From NCBI GenBank assembly GCA_973895155.1, contig OZ316892.1:24056001-24120000 (forward strand): 64,000 nucleotides of DNA, read 5' to 3'. A program made the position numbers and the translations under genes. Under the pieces are notes generated by a model. It ran no database searches, was not told the DNA's origin, and saw only the letters and a program-made list of their open reading frames with translations. The first letter of the stretch is position 1, and the number at the start of each line of letters is the position of its first letter. Shown piece by piece: positions 12,470 to 22,399 of the stretch. The stretch comes from Marsupella aquatica. Taxonomy: Eukaryota; Marchantiophyta.

Positions 12470-13250
12470 ATTACGCCGGACATGATGATCTCGTAGAGGG
12501 ACGAAAGGACGGAATAGTCCCTTACATGGCGAACGAACGGACGGAACCATGACTTAAGGGACGCAAGAACGGAACAACGGAAGAACGGAACGAGGAGGGA
12601 AGGACGACGCACGGGCTGAGAGTCACTGTTCGTTGGAGTGACCCGAGCGGACAGACGGGCGGGCATGAGCGGCGACGGAAGTGTCCACTGATCCCATTGA
12701 CTGGAGATCGACGGGACATATCCCCTGCCTGACGGGGGATTGGGCAAGGTGGTGCCATCGGGTTGGCGTAGGCGCGATGGAGTACTGCGCACCCAAAGTA
12801 AAAAGACGGCGAGCGATGAAGAGGGGGGGAGAGAGAGAGAGAGAACCCGGCCGTCCATGGAACCCCGGCTTCGGCTCTGGGAGTGGGAGTGTCTGGCCCC
12901 ACTGGCGATTCCAGCTGCGGAGAGAAGAGGAGAACTGGGGGGGAGGGAGAAGCATACCATGGCTTGCAAGTGTCCCACACTCCCAGTATCCCACCCCCTG
13001 GCTGGGGCTGAGACCACCAGATGTGACCGGCAGGGCCCGGTTTGTGCTGCCGGCGATGCACACGTGCCAGTCAGTTGTTGTCTCGTCCGCCGCTTGGACT
13101 GGGCTGTGGAATGGGGATGTTGTTATGTTTGCCTTTCTTTCCAGGAGTACAATTTGTGTGCGGTTTGGAACCCGGACTAATGCTAAACTTAAGCCCCCAT
13201 GGACGGAAATGGTTGACAAAATGCTGGCATAAACCAGTGTCACCCAGATG
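12470..13250. other. GC-rich island open in several frames on both strands
   Basis: This 0.8-kb block is much richer in G and C than its surroundings and carries overlapping open frames of 146-206 codons on both strands (for example 12623-13243 minus and 12681-13232 plus). None of the translations shows a domain I recognise; they are low in diversity and rich in Pro, Ser and Arg. The beginning, 12470-12600, contains many GGACGGAA/GAACGGAA words like the repeat family upstream. High GC content lowers the frequency of stop codons and is enough to explain the open frames. Confidence 0.5.
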
Positions 13251-13965
13251 GACTGCAGGAAAACCTGCTTTGCACTCAGATAGAGCTTTTTCTGTGTAGA
13301 AAATCCATACTTTTCTGGTCAACAGTAACCTAGTCCATATGAGTTGCAAGGTTCATGGGATCGGGTCCATCCAAGCATTACTTTCGGACTAATGCACATT
13401 AATGTCCTTGTTATAAGAGAAATTAGCTTGGTGGGATCCATATTTCAGGGTGTAAATAGTCTCTTAGTGGGTTGTGAGGTCCTTACAACCAGCAGTAAGA
13501 AGAGGGAGAGGCTTGAACCACATAGCAATGCCCTCTCCCACCCCTTGCGACAAAATTTGAAGACATGTATTGGCTGCCTCTACCTTCAGACAAATTTCCC
13601 TCCCGGATCCTCTTACTCTGTTTCTTGCAGCAGCATTTGGAGAGAAAGCATTTCGCTGCCACCTTGCACCTCACAAGAACCCTTTCACAACTGCTTGCCA
13701 CCCACAAAGTTTTTGCAAAAATTTGCCTCACCAAGCTAGTTTTTTTTGGTAATGCAGGGACTCACCAAGCAATTGGTCTCCCGTTGTGTTCAAAGGACAG
13801 ACAACTAAGTCTAATTTCATGTTTGAATGAGAGAGTTCCGGGCTTATTATTCAAATAGAGACCCAATTCTCCACATATAAAGCTCTATTCTTTCCTCACG
13901 TAAAACTATGATGGAAACTCAAATTTAGGCTGAGGGTCACTACTTGTATAGAATGCCACCCCACT

Positions 13966-14103
13966 CAGGTTAAATTTAAAGGTTTTCGTAATTTTCCAAG
14001 ATGACCAATCTTGATTTGTGTCAAGGAGGGCATTCAGGTTAAATTTAAAGGTTTTTGTAATTTGCCAAGATGACGAGTCTTAATTTGTGTCAAGGAGGAA
14101 AAT
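13966..14103. repeat. 69-bp tandem duplication, two copies
   Basis: The unit starting CAGGTTAAATTTAAAGG occurs at 13966 and 14035 and each copy ends near TTTGTGTCAAGGAGG. The copies differ at several positions. The surrounding 13.3-14.9 kb holds no recognised gene. Confidence 0.85.
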
Positions 14104-14911
14104 GACTAAGGAGTTTTTGTTATTAAAATTTTCTTGATTAGATTTAGACCATCGAATCTCCCCAGATTTTCGTCGATTTACTCAGATTCTGGCTATTAGG
14201 CCCTAGGGCTTGATGAAAGCTATAAAAACACTAACAAAATTTAGCCACAACTGATGAAGGGTTTTTGAGTAAGCATATTTTGGCACTAGAAAAAAACACT
14301 GCCCGCATGTACTATTCCAACACAAGGCTCAAGCCCAGACTCTAATATAGGTCTCAAACCTCAAGCTTGATGTAAAAAGATTGGTTGGTTATGGAGGATG
14401 AATTGCTAAATTCATAATCCATAACTTTTTCCTGTAAATTGATCATAATTGATCATATTACATGATCGTAAAGTTTCGGCTTCATCAGGAATCACAGCTC
14501 ATGCTCTTCAGGTAATCCTTCAATTGGTACAGAGACTGATGTTGCCTCCTTGTTGCATGTTCCTGTCGTCTGTTCCCCTCTCTACTGTACTTCGATAGCC
14601 CAGGAGGCGAAAAGCAAAAGCAGGGACTACAAATCTGAAGGCCTGATTTGATGTTAATATATGAATGGATCTTTCTCCCCTAGTAACTAGAGGATTAAGG
14701 GAGTATGTTGACCTTTACCAGGTATAGGGCAACCCCCATATCCAGGGAGAAACAGGGGAGACCATATGCTTGTAAAGAAATACATACATTCTTGATCCTA
14801 CTTTACGGTTATGTGTTTAGTTATAATTGACTCACTTTGACTCTGTCAGAATTTCACACCTAGAGTAGATTTTGTGATGAGACATTAGAAGTTACAGGTG
14901 GAGTTCTATCA

Positions 14912-15181
14912 TTGGACAAGGACCATCATTACTCAACACATGACCTTAAAGGCAAGGTATATGAAATGGACTCTTTCCAGAAGATATCCGAACTTGGAGA
15001 TTACTTGAGTTCCCAGTGGTTGGATGCAAAATTGACACAGAGCAGACTCGATTCATCCATTTTCAGAGGACCTCACGTAATGAGAATGCTACAATCTGTT
15101 GCAATCTGTCTACTCCTAGTTGCATCAGGGAAAGTGGAATTGATGTACTCATACTATTGGAACTTGCAGATGGAATTGTAA
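14912..15181 (+). other. Open frame of 89 codons, unrecognised
   Basis: An ATG-started frame runs just ahead of the 77-bp tandem array. The product would have a hydrophobic stretch (SVAICLLLVASG) near its centre. I see no family motif, no codon-use argument and no splice structure, so this is recorded only as the least bad reading frame in an otherwise empty stretch. Confidence 0.15.
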
Positions 15182-15233
15182 GGTTTTGAAGGATGTCCTG
15201 ATCATTTTCTACTCAGAAATCAGTTGCTCTGGC

Positions 15234-15772
15234 GTCTAGCTGTGTATGGCTAAGCTGAATTGCACCCGAGAAACTACGGCCTCCTATGTCTGTGTGATTG
15301 CCTGTTTCAGGTCTAGCTGTGTATGGCTAAGTTGAATTGCACCTGAGAAACTACGGCCTCCTATGTCTTTGTGATTGCCTGTTTCAGGTCTAGCTGTGTA
15401 TGGCTAAGTTGAATTGCACCTGAGAAACTACGGCCTCCTATGCCTTTGTGATTGCCTGTTTCAGGTCTAGCTGTGTATGGCTAAGCTGAATTGCACCTGA
15501 GAAACTACGGCCTCCTATGTCTTTGTGATTGCCTGTTTCAGGTCTAGCTGTGTATGGCTAAGTTGAATTGCACCTGAGAAACTACGGCCTCCTATGCCTT
15601 TGTGATTGCCTGTCTCAGGTCTAGCTGTGTATGGCTAAGCTGAATTGCACCTGAGAAACTACGGCCTCCTATGCCTTTGTGATTGCCTGTTTCAGGTCTA
15701 GCTGTGTATGTCTAAAGCTGAATTGCACTTGAGAAACGATGGCCTCCTATGTCTTTGTGAACGACTCTGTGT
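15234..15772. repeat. Tandem array: seven copies of a 77-bp unit
   Basis: The landmark CTAGCTGTGTATGGCTAAG recurs at 15236, 15313, 15390, 15467, 15544, 15621 and 15698, an exact 77-base step. Units are nearly identical in the middle and decay in the last copy. Each contains GAATTGCACCTGAGAAACTA, GGCCTCCTATG and ends TGATTGCCTGTTTCAGGT. There are no unique spacers, so it is a minisatellite and not CRISPR. 77 is not a multiple of three, so the array cannot encode a repeated peptide in one frame. Confidence 0.97.
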
Positions 15773-16489
15773 TTGAGCTGTACAGACTACCCGACACAGC
15801 AAGCCTACAGATCATGTTTTTCCCTGGTCTACAAGGCAGAGACAATCTGAATGGGCACGTTTAGAACTGGCAAAATGGGGATGGTTCTTGTCTATGGCCG
15901 CAAACCTGGTTGGTCGAAGAGTTTCCTGGCGCCCATGTATTTTCCATTTCTTACCAGCTTCATCTACTCCTAACAAGGTAGAGAGGAATCAGTAGAATTG
16001 CTGACAGGGGAGCCCCTGGCTCACATCTTCCACTCATCTTGCAGTTAGTCGTACCAGCTCAGAAATTCTCCAAGAATGCAGCGGCAAGAGCGAGCAAGTG
16101 TCCCTTCGGAATTCGAGGTTTCACTCGGAGGGACGGAAAATAATCTTCTACCACTGAAGCAGCGAGTTCAGCAACCCAGTCACCATTGTCTGCCTCGACA
16201 CCTCATGCTCCAGCTCCTTCTTCATGTCCAGAACCGCGTAATGTTGGCCCAGGTACTTTGACTATCATCGTCTTCAAGAGACAGCGCAGGTTCTGTATGG
16301 TCCCGACTGCTTTATTCAAAAGGAGATTGGAAGATAATTCTAGAAAAGTTCATCAGAGACATGTTCCTACCACCGCTTCTCACTAGGCACCTTTTTGGGA
16401 TTGGGCAGACACTACACATCAGATCTCCGGTCGAAATGAGTTTTCATTCTTACAAATGTCAGATAGCTTGCCATCGCAGATGCTGTAAT
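15773..16489 (+). other. Spacer with possible 5' exons of the broken DUF3445 gene
   Basis: Short frames at 16076-16386 on the plus strand are Pro/Ser-rich and could be remains of the N-terminus or a targeting segment of the gene that follows. The similarity is too weak to claim. No other feature is seen. Confidence 0.25.
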
Positions 16490-18771
16490 TGACAAAGTGA
16501 CAATCGGAGTGGAGCCAATGCGTCCGGAGGACTGGATCGAGATAGACATATTTTACGACCAAGTGATGGCTCTTCGTAGAAAAGTGTTAGCAACACGGAA
16601 AGAGGTCGCAGTTGCAACCCACCCGGCATACCCTCAAGCAATCGAAGCGAATTGGGAAATTCTGGAGCTTCTCGTGGAGTTTCTTCCCAAGATATTCCCC
16701 TCCCGTTTCGCTGTTGCCGAGGGTGGGACCGTCATTCACAGTCTTTCCACTGGAGAAGTTTTTGGTAACTCTGACAGGTCGCAGGACCGACTCGATATTT
16801 CCGACTCGTCCCGGTATGAACCTCAGCGCTAGATCTTGCAGCATGGAGTTGTTTAACGAGTCTCCCGTGTCAGTTATGATACAACTTTCCGGGCAATTGA
16901 TGGACATTGTAGGCAGCACGAGTTTGTAGAAAACATCGGGTGATACGATCTGGAGCAGAAACATTTCGTTCATGACACAACAGCTCAGGACAACACAACA
17001 GAATACAACACAACACAACATGGCGATGAGATGAGATGAGATGAGATGAGATGAGATGAGATGAGATGAGAGAGCCTGTTCGTGTTCACGGCCAAAGACG
17101 TAACAAAGTATTGAGCTCGATTGAGCTCGAATTTCCTCTGTAGGATTTCGAGTTTGCTCAATAGAACTCGGATCGACCTTACAGGTAAAGAGTACAGACG
17201 TTGCGTTTCAAGCGCGTGAGACTGCTCAAACACATATCCGTGATCGAGATTTGATAGCAGATGCGCAGGGACAGAGAAGAAATGCTTGAACGACAAATTA
17301 CAATTCTAATCTCGATCTCACTCGCTGCCATTAGTGTGAAATAATGTTTTCAGTTCTGCTGAGTTTTTCCATGAGGAGTGGATGCTGGAGGACTTATGCC
17401 TCATGATGAAGGTCGATGGCGAGTTGAGGTTTGTGTCAGGAGTTGCATTGTTTCCCCAGCGGTGGTTTCTTACAGAGAAACTGGGAAATGGATATGCGAA
17501 GTATACACCTGCCAGTGCCTCTTTATGAATACGAGATTGGAGTCAGAGTAAATGCATTTATAGATCGCTTGAAAGTGGGCAAACCAGTGTGGCGAGACAA
17601 TTGAGTAATCTTCCCGAGGCTACTTGCACGCTAGCCTGTGTACGTTAACTCCTTTCAAATCACAGATTAGGAAAACATGGTGGAAAGAAGGGTTTTCTTC
17701 ATCCATTTTTCGGCCAGGATGTCAGAAGAATTTTTTTTCATGCAAGGTTCAAAGCAATTATCTCGCGACTGAATTTCGTAGGGATGAGATCAGGACCCCT
17801 GTTTGGAAACATCTTAATTTAGCTGTTGCAGTCACAAGTCGACCCACAGGAGGAAACAGGACCCCTGCTCTTTTGGAATAAGGCGTCTCTTTGTAATCAC
17901 CAAACCGTTAGGCTTACACAAGTGACTGATGAGATATGCTTTGCAGACCATACATAGGTGATGTTCCAACTCTCTTCCAGGAACTGAACGAGGTACCCTC
18001 TTTACTACCATCTTCATGTTTCACCCTGGAATATCACTTGAGCACGTTAGTCAATATCTAGAGCTTAACTCAATTCACTATTCGTATGGGGATGTATTGA
18101 CCTGCTTTTAGGAGGATATCTATGCTGCCCTCCAAGGTCGGATCAGAAACTTCGGTGATCCAATCATGGTATCTACACTTGGCACACGGTTATTTACTCG
18201 CTGCGAAAGAGAAACTTTGATGCGTCTCCCATATCAATGATGGTGATTGTTTGTCGGAAGTCACATTGATTATTCATGCCGTTCTCTCGTGTCTCTTTGG
18301 AGCTGGTGCAGTTTAAAATCAACTCCTTCAGTATGAGATTTTTCTGCGTTGTGCAAACTCTTACATGTCCCAACATTGAGCTCGAACGGTATCTGATGGG
18401 ATGAATTTCTCCAGCCTGTATCCACTTTCATTTTTCGGATTAAGTGATATATGTGTGTCAAGCATGATCTAAAATTGGGAGCTTTTAACAATGTTCTACA
18501 GCTTTTGACGTTTATATGTTTAGACTTTCGAAGCCTTAAGTATGGCTCTTGGTGGGGTGTCATGTTTAGTGCAGGACGGGGTGCTATTCTGTTAACATTT
18601 CGCACATACATGAAGCCGCTTTCGGTATTTGAACCGCGGCCAGGATTGGCAGTAATGATGGCGCAAGGTTTGAAAGCCTTTCCAGAACCCATCTTCAAGT
18701 ACAAGACTACGGCCGGTTACTACAACAAAGCCCTCGAGTACCCTCAAAATCGTGCGAAGGTTCAATCTTAG
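16490..18771 (+). pseudogene. DUF3445 / HODM alpha-subunit-like protein, broken
   Basis: Three blocks match the DUF3445 family (heme-dependent oxidative N-demethylase alpha-like, PF11927 as I recall). Block one, about 16491-16770: VTIGVEPMRPEDWIEID and EILELLVEFLPKIFPSRFAV followed by HSLSTGEVFG. Block two, about 17353-17604: EEWMLEDLCLMMKVDGELRF, then GVALFPQRWFLTEKLG, then after a one-base frame change near 17490 RSIHLPVPLYEYEIGVRVNA and DRLKVGKPVWRDN. Block three, about 18183-18771: RCERETLMRLP, GAILLTFRTYMKPLSVFEPR and a normal end. Breaks seen are the frame change, TGA at 17602-17604 where the family has Trp, and no usable junction between LMRLP and GAILL. Family members oxidatively demethylate amines in fungi and bacteria; a working product here is unlikely unless the sequence has errors. 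Confidence 0.7.
17023..17070. repeat. (ATGAG)n microsatellite
   Basis: About nine head-to-tail copies of the five-base unit GATGA lie in what should be an intron of the DUF3445 remnant. Flanking CAACA-rich sequence is also simple. It produces a repetitive open frame on the minus strand that is not a gene. Confidence 0.95.
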
Positions 18772-19932
18772 AAATCTCGAACAAATCTTTCTTCCTTCAC
18801 AAGCCTTAATTGTTTCATAGATCTGAGATCATTGAATTGTACTGATGCCTGTCTGAATTACACTTGGCGCTACCAGGCTGAGTAGACTCTTAATTTGCTC
18901 TACCTTGAGCTAGGTGAAACTTGAATAGATAGCCAGTATACTTCTTAGTGTGCATGAGCCGACGAATTCTCATGTACAATACTCATGGCCTTCCCATTCG
19001 AAGGGCTAAGTCTTTTTTGGGAGTCTGTTCCTCGGAACAGGGTGTAAATAGCATCGAAGACCAGCGTGACCCCCCATTCATAACTTGTGTGTTCCGAAGA
19101 CTAATTGAACATCATTCAATCTATGATGTTTCTGTTGTATGTTATATTTCATCCATTTGCTGTGAGCTGCGGTTCGCAAAAGGCCCTGAACCTTCTATTA
19201 CCAGCTCCAGATCCGGAGTCAAGTCGGACGACGATCGGCGGCGAAGTCCCGTATTGCTTTCCAGCTTGGCTTTGCCATGTTGAAATCAATTATACTTTTC
19301 TGAAGGAGTGGGAATCAGTCATCAGATTGCAGTGGCTGAGAGCAGCAACAGGCCTTGCCACTGTAATCCCTTTGCCCGAAGTAGTTCTTTATGACTTCAA
19401 TTAGAGAATCATTGTCCAGCTCTTTAATTTAGACACTTAACGCCAAGGCGAACGCTTTTGGCCAATATTGGCCTAGGAATCACTTCGTCTGCTTCGTTTG
19501 TGTACTTGTAAATCACCACCAAACATACTTCGTGTTCAAGGTGATCATTCGGAAAAATAGTCAAATTTCACCAGGTAGGTCGAGATTTGAATCCAGGATT
19601 TCTAGCTTGACAGACAATTGATACACCGCTTAAACGACGTCTAGAAAACCATTTTGATGGTATCTCTAAGTATGAGTGACTTACACCAATGGCCCAATGA
19701 TGTGTACACATACTTGGTGTCTGACCTTTTACCTCCATTGTCAATAAAGAATCTACCCTTGACACTTCGGTCGAGCCAATTTTTTGCCAAACCTGTTCCA
19801 AATGGATTCCTACTTGGTCTACTCTCTAACTCGGTCAGTCTTGACTAAGAAGCAATCACCATTCGATCATGATTGATCGCCTGTCGTTTGTGATTTTGTT
19901 GATTGGTTTCTATCTCGTTTGGCTCATATTTC
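18772..19932. other. Intergenic region between the DUF3445 remnant and the F-box gene
   Basis: This holds the 3' side of the DUF3445 remnant (+) and of the F-box gene (-), which converge. Plus-strand frames at 18948-19404 are the longest but have no family match. Nothing else is supported. Confidence 0.45.
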
Positions 19933-21387
19933 CTAAGCTGCCCCGAAGGAACTCGAACCAGGCTGGAAGGTGGAATTCGTCCAATTGAAACAGGGCCCAA
20001 TATAATGAGATGATATTTTCAGAAGTTTCGAACCATCATCTGTGACATTGCTGGAGTCCAGCCGGACAGCCACAGTGCTCCACAGCTTCTGTTTCACGTT
20101 GAACACGACCATAAGGGGCCGTCCGAAAGCTTGGAAGTAAATGGAGTCTTCATCTCCGGAGGCACCTTCCACTATCTTCACTCCCTGGATGCTTTCAGCG
20201 GGGCCTCCAGATACCAGAGTGATCTGAAGGTCTGGACCAATCTCGTAGACTGTCATGCTGCCCTCAGACACCTTGCAGTCATCAGTTGACGGGCCAAATG
20301 TGGATTTCCGATCAGGAGCAGCAGGAGCAGAGAGTACGAGCATCACACTGCAGCCGCACTTTACCAACTGCACCAGGCTGCAGAAGGACTCCGGAGGACA
20401 AGGAATTGGGGTCCAACGTCTGCTCATCACATCGTAAGCAAACAAGTGGACCGACTCATATCTGCTACTCGCAAGCGAGAAGTACACGACTCCATCTACG
20501 TAGACGCTGCTCACGTTGTGCAGGTCCATAGGCATGACTGGGCCACTCTCGTCCACTGTCCAAGCGCCTCTGGCGGAGTCATAGATCTCTGCGCGTAGAT
20601 GAGGCAGCGGGAGCAGGAAATCTTGAGGAAGTACCTGTGAAGGAATGATCTTGTGTGGGTCTCGAATGCCACTGTCTTGAGAGATAGAGATGACCTTGTA
20701 TGCTGATGAATCTTCCTCCTTGTCCGAGTTAATTAGATGAATGATCTCGTAGGCCGGTACAAACGGGGTCATCCATCCGTGTGGGGGGAGTATTTTCCAC
20801 GATTTAAGCACTGGATTGGTAACCAGTACTCCTCGTTCCCCAGGCTCTCCAGCTTGTTTCAGGCACAGTAGAGATCCAGCGATGCTCCGCATTTGCCAGC
20901 GAGAGGAAGAGTATCGACCTTCCTCGAAGAGATAGGACAACGAGAACAACCTCTCCCATCGCCGAGAGGTACTGGAGTAAGCGACAATTCTCATATCTTG
21001 CGCATAGCTGGTGCAGAAGAGCGGAGAAAAGGATTCCCAAGTGGATAAGACTTGGGACGTTGCTTCCAATTGAAAAGCAGGGGACTCCATATACGCCACC
21101 CATGCTTTGGAAAGAAGACGAATCTTGAAGAGAGAGCGGAAAGGAAGCCTTGCGAAGATCTTCGGCAGTACATCTTCTGGCAGTGTTTGCCACAGCTGCT
21201 CGTCCAAATTCTCACATGAAGCCTTCGTCCCGGGGGCTCCAGTGATAGTTTTCTTCTGCTGATCACGATCATGATCAGCTGGAAATGTCAATGTGTCCGT
21301 CCTCAGCTGTATCTGCTCAGATTGCCGATCACTTAGCTCGCTGCATGGGGAGGAGCCCATCGAGACAGCCACTCTCGCTTGCACCAT
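19933..21387 (-). CDS. F-box protein, kelch/FBA-like C-terminal half, single exon
   Basis: An uninterrupted 484-codon frame with a typical F-box at residues about 65-105 (LWQTLPEDVLPKIFARLPFR, then LLSKAWVAYMESPAF). F-box proteins are substrate receptors of SCF ubiquitin ligases and bind SKP1 through this segment. The remainder looks like the kelch/F-box-associated propeller found in plant F-box proteins, with NPVLKSWKILPP, a central VYVDGVVYFSLAS strand pair and VMSRRWTPIPCPPESF. The first ATG is taken as start; a second Met at residue 10 is possible, and both lie well before the F-box. The N-terminal 60 residues are polar and probably disordered. The target protein cannot be told from sequence. 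Opposite-strand and out-of-frame frames at 20255-21557 are shadows. Confidence 0.92.
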   Translation of the reverse strand: MVQARVAVSMGSSPCSELSDRQSEQIQLRTDTLTFPADHDRDQQKKTITGAPGTKASCENLDEQLWQTLPEDVLPKIFARLPFRSLFKIRLLSKAWVAYMESPAFQLEATSQVLSTWESFSPLFCTSYAQDMRIVAYSSTSRRWERLFSLSYLFEEGRYSSSRWQMRSIAGSLLCLKQAGEPGERGVLVTNPVLKSWKILPPHGWMTPFVPAYEIIHLINSDKEEDSSAYKVISISQDSGIRDPHKIIPSQVLPQDFLLPLPHLRAEIYDSARGAWTVDESGPVMPMDLHNVSSVYVDGVVYFSLASSRYESVHLFAYDVMSRRWTPIPCPPESFCSLVQLVKCGCSVMLVLSAPAAPDRKSTFGPSTDDCKVSEGSMTVYEIGPDLQITLVSGGPAESIQGVKIVEGASGDEDSIYFQAFGRPLMVVFNVKQKLWSTVAVRLDSSNVTDDGSKLLKISSHYIGPCFNWTNSTFQPGSSSFGAA

Positions 21388-22200
21388 TTAGATACCGTGG
21401 ACTCCGGTTGATTTCTCAATCTGAGGAACCCAAATCGATGCAAAGCGAGTGCAACTTTTCAAGATCCACCTCCTCCTGTAACCTCTCAGTCCACCAATTC
21501 GATCAAGCTCAACCAACTTTCACAATTTCAATTTCGCTGCTCTGGCTCCCTGGATAGTGGGAAGGCACAATTATATAGACCGAGCTTACAAAATCTTCAC
21601 TCAAAAGACTTTTCTACCACCAAATCATGTTATATTGTCATCGTCCTCAACCTCCAAGCAGTCGACAACGAGCTCAGAATCTGGTTTCCAAAACCTTCAA
21701 CACGCTCTAGACCACTGCCAGAACCGAGTCACTGCTCCATTGCACCTGTATAGAATGTACCCGCTGCTGCGGCTGCTGCGACATAACATTTCGGCTTGAG
21801 TAGACTCAATCATCCGAATCGGATCGTCATTCTGTCGTCTCCTCCATGCCTGCTCCTCCGCCTACATTAATTCAAAGTAGTATTCGGATGTAATGATCGC
21901 ACAGTGTGATTCCTCGGCGTCAACTTTGGGCTCCAAAACTAACCTCGTCTTTTATTTTTAAATTTATTTTTTATTTTGGGGGGGGGGGGGGGAGCTGGGC
22001 GGAAAACCATAAAAGGTCTGCGAAGGACCATGGGCCCAGAAGTACCAGTTTTGGTTGCGGTTGCAAATGTATGGGCAAGCTTTTTCTGTCTGCCACTTTA
22101 GTTCTGGGAAAACAAATTTGACTGTGACAGGAGGCAAAATGGAGAGGTTTGAGACACTTTAATAGATAATAGACATTTTGGAGCATGTGATTCTGTGGGG
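21388..22200. other. Upstream region of the F-box gene with a 16-base G run
   Basis: The probable promoter and leader of the minus-strand F-box gene lie just above 21387; no TATA box could be fixed. A run of about 16 G follows a T-rich stretch near 21977-21992. No gene is recognised. Confidence 0.45.
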
Positions 22201-22398
22201 TAGTCATAATTGGAGGGCAACAAGGAGGATGATACCCAGACCAGGAGGGAGAGAGGGTTAAAGTAAGCCCCCAAAGCAGACCAGCCAGGGGCAAAGGGGT
22301 AGTCATAATTGGATGGCAACAAGGAGGATGATACCCAGACCAGGAGGGAGAGAAGCTTAAAGTAAGCCTCCAAAGCAGACCAGCCAGGAGCAAAGAGT
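22201..22398. repeat. 99-bp tandem duplication, two copies
   Basis: The unit beginning TAGTCATAATTGGA occurs at 22201 and 22300 with a handful of differences. Since 99 is divisible by three, a minus-strand frame (22098-22412) stays open through both copies and would encode a repeated Trp/Pro/Ser-rich 33-residue unit. No start context, splice structure or family match supports translation. Confidence 0.9.
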
Positions 22399-22399
22399 A

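Noticed and set aside
12463-13243. Overlapping 179-206 codon frames as real genes
   Set aside because: Both strands and several frames are open at once, the sequence is GC-rich, and no translation shows a family motif.
15234-15772. Regular repeat array considered as CRISPR
   Set aside because: Units are contiguous and 77 bases long with no unique spacers, in plant nuclear DNA; it is a minisatellite.
16587-17021. 144-codon minus-strand frame over the DUF3445 remnant
   Set aside because: Its start lies in a CAACA simple repeat and it overlaps antisense to the well-matched family block at 16490-16770.
16985-17296. Minus-strand frame with repeated SHLIS peptide
   Set aside because: The repeat is just the translated (ATGAG)n microsatellite.
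20255-21557. Frames of 60-130 codons on both strands across the F-box gene
   Set aside because: They are shadows of the 484-codon minus-strand frame, which alone carries a recognisable domain.
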